DNA from: Sphingobacteruim zhuxiongii
GTDB taxonomy: Bacteria > Bacteroidota > Bacteroidia > Sphingobacteriales > Sphingobacteriaceae
NCBI RefSeq assembly: GCF_009557615.1
Contig: NZ_CP045652.1
Span: forward strand, 992,001 to 1,056,000
DNA length: 64,000 bases
Direction: 5' to 3'
Position 1 is the first letter of the stretch. Each line of letters begins with the position of its first letter. The position numbers and the translations under genes are program-made. This document shows positions 59,732 through 64,000 of this stretch, one piece after another. Under the pieces are notes generated by a model. It searched no databases and had not been told where the DNA came from. It worked only from the letters and a program-made list of their open reading frames with translations.

Positions 59732-61897
59732 TTAAGATTCCTCTTGTTTAATTTCTTCGGGATCCTCGAAGATTGGATAAAGCGTTTTTAATATAATTTC
59801 AGTGAGCTTCTTTTCGTTAAATGGCTTGATTAGTATACCATCAAATTTTACATTTTTGAGCTCTTCCTGTTGTTTAACTTGCTCATTATCTGATGATGTT
59901 GCAATTATTTTCATCTGTTCATAAGCCGGATTCTGACGGATTTTAACTAGTAATTCGTCCCCAGTCATCACTGGCATATTGATGTCGGTTACAATGACAT
60001 CGACGTGTTTTGTATCCAATAGATTCAATGCTTCTAAACCGTTTGTTGCCGTGAAAACCTGTTCATGTAACACGAAAAATTGTTTTAAATACAAAAGATT
60101 GAGCGCATTATCGTCAACAATTAACCATGATAAATTCTTAGGAAGGTCCTTTACTCGGTTTATATTGAGGGTTGTTTTACGTCGATATTTTGGACCCGGA
60201 ATAGGAATTTCTACTGTAAAAGTAGTTCCTTGGCTTGCTTTTGATTGAAAGGAGATTCTACCCTTTAACAAGCTGACAATGTTTTTGGTAATATACAGTC
60301 CTAGTCCTACACCTCCTTCAACTTTATTGGTTTTGTTTTCCGTATAGTACTTCTTGAATATGTTCTTTTTTAAATTTTCTGGAATACCATTCCCTTCGTC
60401 CGATACCTTAATCACCAAATTGCTATGATTATTCACATAAATTTTTGTTGTTACTGTTCCTTTTGACGAATATTTTATAGCATTACTTACCAAATTACTA
60501 ACTACCTGACGAACTTTTAGCTCATCAGTGAATATAATTGTTGGCTTGCTTTCATCTAAGGAATGTGCAAGTTCTATTTGTTTAAGATTTGCTTGGTTTC
60601 GATAGTTGTCGAGAACCTCTAAGAGCATTTCTCGGAAATCGAAATGAGTTGCCTCTATGGTATCATGCTTATCTATTTTGCTCAAATTCAAGATATCGTT
60701 GATTGTCTTGGAAGTGGACGTTATATTGGAATAGGCAGTTTCTAAGAGTAGAATATCTTTTGGTTGATATAAATCATTTCGAGTTCTTAGTAAGTCAACG
60801 ATCCCAATCATGGAGTTAATCGGAGTTCTGATCTCGTGGGTTATTTCTGCCAGGATATCCGTTTTTTGTTCGGCGAGTTTAGACGCATAGATTTTTTCGT
60901 CCATGAGCATCTGCTCATAATAATTTGTAAAGAACTGATAGTAAACCAAAATACAGATAACGATAAATACAAAGGTCAGCGATATAATAATCTGCCATTT
61001 GAATGTGTCTGTATTTGCGATAAGCGTACTCAGTTCCTGATCTGACTTCTCGCGTTGAAATTTAATCCTTTGATCGTGGATATAGCGTATTTGCTGATTC
61101 GTTGCATGCAGAAGCGTAAAATTATCCGCTAACAGTAGGCGTTCTTTCTGTCTAAGATCGGTGAAATGTGTTTTAATTTCATCCAGTTTTCCCTGTGCTC
61201 GTAGTTCTGATTCCGTTTGTATTTTAGAGTAACTTTTGCTTAAGCTTTTTTTAGTGTCTTCGGAAATAACATCTTCCTCAAGATATAGCGTATCTCTTTT
61301 TGACTGAAAAATACGCTGCAATAATGGTTTTCGATTAATTACAACTTTTGGCGTTTTCGCTAAAGCCGCTATGACCGATATGGAGCCTTGAGGGAAATTA
61401 AACAGTGAGTTGTTTATTGCAGTTTTATGAAATGAATCAAGCGTATTTGCGGTTGAGATTAGTGAGTCGATATTCTTAGTCAATTCATGATATTTTGGAA
61501 GTAACTGAGAATAACTTACGGAATCTTTCGAATTATTTCGATCGATAATCTCTTCAACTTCTCTTACTTTACGTAATGAATCAACGGAGTTTTTTAAGTA
61601 AACTAGATTTTTGTTGTAATCTGAAAAATCCGCACTGTCATAATTTATGGAATATTGACGAAAGTGGTTTTCAGCATCATTGAATTTCGTTAGTAGGGTA
61701 ACAAAACTATTTTGATCAGTGTTAATGCTGCTATATATTCTTTCAATTCGAGTTTGTATAGATCGGTATTGAATAAATGAAGAGATAAAAAAAATCAAGA
61801 AAGCAATAAAAAGGCCAATAGTAGATATCAACAAGATATTGCGAATACTCTTGTTACGATTAGTTCTCTCTATTAAATATTTGTCTTCTTGTGGCAT
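59732..61897 (-). CDS. Hybrid sensor histidine kinase with receiver domain
   Basis: 721 residues: membrane segment at about 20-41, an extended helical periplasmic region (44-298), second membrane segment at 301-322, HisKA with His354 in EITHEIRTPIN, HATPase (NLVSNAIKYSSKG, DEGNGIPENL, GGVGLGLYITK) and receiver domain with Asp638 in VTDINMP. It senses an unknown envelope signal and passes phosphate to its own receiver; no HPt or DNA-binding output is encoded nearby. The gap to rpsA downstream (88 bp) has no own terminator visible, so read-through into the rpsA region is possible. Confidence 0.92.
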   Translation of the reverse strand: MPQEDKYLIERTNRNKSIRNILLISTIGLFIAFLIFFISSFIQYRSIQTRIERIYSSINTDQNSFVTLLTKFNDAENHFRQYSINYDSADFSDYNKNLVYLKNSVDSLRKVREVEEIIDRNNSKDSVSYSQLLPKYHELTKNIDSLISTANTLDSFHKTAINNSLFNFPQGSISVIAALAKTPKVVINRKPLLQRIFQSKRDTLYLEEDVISEDTKKSLSKSYSKIQTESELRAQGKLDEIKTHFTDLRQKERLLLADNFTLLHATNQQIRYIHDQRIKFQREKSDQELSTLIANTDTFKWQIIISLTFVFIVICILVYYQFFTNYYEQMLMDEKIYASKLAEQKTDILAEITHEIRTPINSMIGIVDLLRTRNDLYQPKDILLLETAYSNITSTSKTINDILNLSKIDKHDTIEATHFDFREMLLEVLDNYRNQANLKQIELAHSLDESKPTIIFTDELKVRQVVSNLVSNAIKYSSKGTVTTKIYVNNHSNLVIKVSDEGNGIPENLKKNIFKKYYTENKTNKVEGGVGLGLYITKNIVSLLKGRISFQSKASQGTTFTVEIPIPGPKYRRKTTLNINRVKDLPKNLSWLIVDDNALNLLYLKQFFVLHEQVFTATNGLEALNLLDTKHVDVIVTDINMPVMTGDELLVKIRQNPAYEQMKIIATSSDNEQVKQQEELKNVKFDGILIKPFNEKKLTEIILKTLYPIFEDPEEIKQEES

Positions 61898-61943
61898 TCT
61901 TTTACATCAGTTCAATGTGTGTACTTTATTTTGGTTTTGTGTG

Positions 61944-62912
61944 TTATCCCTGGTCTGCCTTGAATGAATTATACACTCTTGGTTTTACAATTTTAATACT
62001 TTGTTTTGAAAGTGCAATACTCGCATTCAATTCATAGCCAATTATAAGAATAAGTGCGTTCATATACATCCAAATCATCACAACGATTAAAGTTCCTATT
62101 GATCCATATAATTTGTTGTAAGCGCCAAAATTATTGATATAGAACGTGAATAAGGAGAATGATAACATGGCAAGTAGGGTAGCCAAGGTTGCTCCTGGAG
62201 TAAACAACTTCCAACGTGAGGATGACGGCCCAAACTTATAGATTAGGCTAACCGTGAAAAAATAGATAGAGAATAGAATTAACCATTGTGCAGTTTTTAT
62301 CAAAAACGACCAAAACCAAGAGAGATCGTAATCAATATGCGTCTTTAAGTAGTTTATCAACCAGTTAGATCCGGTATATAGAAAAATCCCACATACCAAA
62401 GCAATAACAATTGAGAAAGATAAAACCAAAGCGACTATTCGGCGTTGAAACCAAGTTCTTGATTCCTTCGCTAAAGAAGATTTATTGAAAGTCATCATCA
62501 AAGTGGTCATCCCGTTAGTTGCGAAGAACGTACAAAGGATAAAACCGACAGACAATAATTCACCGTTTTGCCTAATGATAATATCTTTTAGCGTGTTTTC
62601 CAGGACTTCATAGGCATTGTTTGGTAGAGCAAGTTGAATAAGCTCCATTAATTGCTCTTGAAAATTGTTTACCGGAATATATGGAATCAAGGTGAAGAGA
62701 AAGATGATCCCAGGAAATATGGCTAACATGAAATTGTAAGCGAGAGAAGATGCTTTATTTATAATAGATTCTCGCGATATTTCCTGAAAGAAAAAAACAA
62801 AAACGGTATACAAGGGCAATTTGCCAAATCCCGGTAGGGTGGCAGTTTTCGACCATTCTATCAAACGATCATAAGGCTGTAGATGTAGAAGCGTTTGATG
62901 TACTTTTTTCAT
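61944..62912 (-). CDS. YihY/BrkB-family membrane protein
   Basis: 322 residues with about six membrane segments (ALVLSFSIVIALVCGIFLY, ILFSIYFFTVSLIYKFG) and the family signature ASSLAYNFMLAIFPGIIFLF near 57-76 and LYGSIGTLIVVMIWMYMNALILIIGYELNA near the end. It was once annotated as ribonuclease BN, which is wrong for this family; its transport role is unresolved. It overlaps the thioesterase stop by 1 bp, so they are co-transcribed. Confidence 0.9.
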   Translation of the reverse strand: MKKVHQTLLHLQPYDRLIEWSKTATLPGFGKLPLYTVFVFFFQEISRESIINKASSLAYNFMLAIFPGIIFLFTLIPYIPVNNFQEQLMELIQLALPNNAYEVLENTLKDIIIRQNGELLSVGFILCTFFATNGMTTLMMTFNKSSLAKESRTWFQRRIVALVLSFSIVIALVCGIFLYTGSNWLINYLKTHIDYDLSWFWSFLIKTAQWLILFSIYFFTVSLIYKFGPSSSRWKLFTPGATLATLLAMLSFSLFTFYINNFGAYNKLYGSIGTLIVVMIWMYMNALILIIGYELNASIALSKQSIKIVKPRVYNSFKADQG

Positions 62913-63322
62913 TATTCTCCAAAAAATGGAGCCATTTTCTCTTGGAATACTGCAGGAGGTCTACATGGTCTATTACGCTCCATATCGACAAATACTAGCT
63001 GCGTAGAACCTGTATTCAACAACTCGCCGTCTTCATTAAATAGCTCGTATTCAAATTTAATCCTTATACCCGGTTTTTCTCGAATATAAATATTTATGCT
63101 GATTAAATCATCATATTTTGCAGGTTTGATATAGTTGCAATGAAGCTCAATGACAGGGAGCATGACACCCATTTCTTCTAATTCTTTATAAGAAATGCCT
63201 GTGCTGCGTAGCATTTCAGTACGTGCAACTTCATAATAGGCGGCATAGTTGCCGTAGTAGACATAGCCCATATTGTCCGTTTCGGCATAACGAACACGAA
63301 CTTGATGTATATAGGAAAACAT
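62912..63322 (-). CDS. YbgC/FadM-type acyl-CoA thioesterase
   Basis: A 136-residue hotdog-fold protein with RVRYAETDNMGYVYYGNYAAYYE (about 9-31), the active-site Asp being in AETDNMG. It hydrolyses short- or medium-chain acyl-CoA or acyl-ACP. It is followed directly by the yihY gene (1-bp overlap), and starts 2 bp after mltG ends, making a tight mltG-thioesterase-yihY unit. In many bacteria this class sits with envelope genes. Confidence 0.9.
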   Translation of the reverse strand: MFSYIHQVRVRYAETDNMGYVYYGNYAAYYEVARTEMLRSTGISYKELEEMGVMLPVIELHCNYIKPAKYDDLISINIYIREKPGIRIKFEYELFNEDGELLNTGSTQLVFVDMERNRPCRPPAVFQEKMAPFFGE

Positions 63323-63324
63323 AG

Positions 63325-64000
63325 TTATTTTTTGATATTTCTTGCGTCAAGTGCCTGCTGAAACTTCCTAGCATTAATTTGATGCTCTGCAACAGTTTTA
63401 GCAAAGTTGTGATATCCTGAGAAATCATCCTTTGCACACATGTAAATATAATCATGATGATTATAGTTTAGCACGGCGTCGATTGATGCAATACTAGGCA
63501 TCATGATCGGACCCGGAGGCAGACCTTTATAGCGATAGGTATTATATGGATTATCAATTGTAAGGTGACGATTTAGAACACGACGGATGGTGAAATCATT
63601 GTTAGCAAAAATTACTGTAGGATCCGCTTGCAATAACATTCCGCGTTTTAGTCTATTGATATATAATCCAGCTATTTCGGGCATTTCATCGACATGTAGT
63701 GCCTCTCCTTTAACGATGGAGGCCAAAACGCTCACTTGTTCTGGCGTCATATCCAAAGCTGCTGCTTTTGCTTTTCTATCGGCATTCCAAAATTTCTTAT
63801 ACTCACTAGCGAAGCGATCGATAATTTCTTCAGGCTTAGTGTTCCAATAAATCTCATAGGTGTTTGGAATAAACATGGAGAAGAAATTATCTTTGTTAAA
63901 GCCATACTTCTCTGCTATAGTTTCATTATTGAGAATATTCAAGAATGTCGTTGAATCGGCTTCGAAACTTTTTCCCAAGGCGCCAGCGAAGTTCTCTTTT
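63325..64000 (-). CDS. mltG: Endolytic transglycosylase MltG (YceG-like), C-terminal part; N-terminus beyond the window
   Basis: The visible 225 codons hold the catalytic domain: FFSMFIPNTYEIYWNT, ASIVKGEA (Glu aligned with the catalytic residue of the ASIVEKET motif), INRLKRGMLLQADPTVIF, and the C-terminal NPYNTYRYKGLPPGPI. No start codon is needed inside the window, because the frame runs through the edge (KENFAGALGKSF). MltG cuts nascent glycan strands during peptidoglycan synthesis at the inner membrane. First visible gene of the thioesterase-yihY unit. Confidence 0.92.
   Translation of the reverse strand, partial: KENFAGALGKSFEADSTTFLNILNNETIAEKYGFNKDNFFSMFIPNTYEIYWNTKPEEIIDRFASEYKKFWNADRKAKAAALDMTPEQVSVLASIVKGEALHVDEMPEIAGLYINRLKRGMLLQADPTVIFANNDFTIRRVLNRHLTIDNPYNTYRYKGLPPGPIMMPSIASIDAVLNYNHHDYIYMCAKDDFSGYHNFAKTVAEHQINARKFQQALDARNIKK

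Noticed and set aside
61944..62912. Ribonuclease BN
   Set aside because: Old annotation of the YihY/BrkB family; the protein is a multi-pass membrane protein without nuclease motifs.
1..64000. CRISPR arrays, IS elements, prophage, rRNA or tRNA genes
   Set aside because: I looked for regular spaced repeats, transposase or integrase frames, phage genes and cloverleaf or rRNA signatures, and saw none.

Overview
The window looks like a chromosomal segment of a Bacteroidota bacterium, most likely Sphingobacteriaceae (Sphingobacterium/Pedobacter-like). The signs are SusC/SusD pairs, a FecI/FecR pair, Bacteroidota-type promoters (TAnnTTTG at -7), moderate-to-low G+C, TamL, a long-form HutU and a Bacteroidota-type ParC. 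The genus is inference. I see no rRNA, tRNA, CRISPR array, insertion sequence or prophage.

Layout. 1-3.0 kb (-): an imuA-imuB-dnaE2 mutasome operon, cut at the left edge, with two palindromic operators in its promoter. 3.1-5.1 kb: an 11-bp tandem repeat with a hairpin, a secreted SGNH hydrolase, and a small membrane protein translationally coupled to a lone ABC ATPase. 5.1-9.0 kb (+): dihydroorotase, LD-carboxypeptidase and a lipoprotein M14 carboxypeptidase. 9.1-14.1 kb: an AraC gene broken by an in-frame TGA, divergent from five genes whose products all carry export signals (NTF2-like, carboxymuconolactone decarboxylase-like, two alpha/beta hydrolases, cupin). 14.2-21.2 kb (-): NlpC/P60 peptidase, dipeptide epimerase, SusC, SusD, an apparent peptidoglycan-peptide uptake operon. 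21.2-21.4 kb: a divergent intergenic region with DnaA-box-like sites and phased TTGCA repeats. 21.4-23.0 kb: glycosylasparaginase and msrA.

23.3-31.7 kb (+): ECF sigma factor, FecR anti-sigma, STN-type SusC, SusD and a thioredoxin-domain protein, a transduction-controlled uptake locus. 31.9-34.6 kb (-): parC. 34.9-41.3 kb: a secreted esterase, a GT4-flippase-GT4 operon (-) and two tandem membrane-anchored sphingomyelinase-like phosphodiesterases (+), possibly a glycolipid module. 41.4-48.9 kb: serS, a membrane protein, tamL, a SpoU rRNA methyltransferase, an MFS transporter and an AI-2E-family permease. 49.0-56.7 kb: a LysR regulator divergent from hutH-hutI-hutU-hutG-pirin (histidine to glutamate). 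56.8-64 kb (-): sulfurtransferase, rpsA, hybrid histidine kinase, YihY/BrkB membrane protein, acyl-CoA thioesterase and mltG (cut at the right edge).

Convergent units are mostly separated by strong bidirectional hairpin terminators. Leads most worth checking: the paired imuA operators, the 11-bp tandem repeat, the all-exported five-gene operon with a nonsense-interrupted regulator, the peptidoglycan-peptide SusCD locus, the DnaA-box/TTGCA cluster, the coupled mini-membrane protein and ABC ATPase, and the glycosyltransferase-flippase-phosphodiesterase block.
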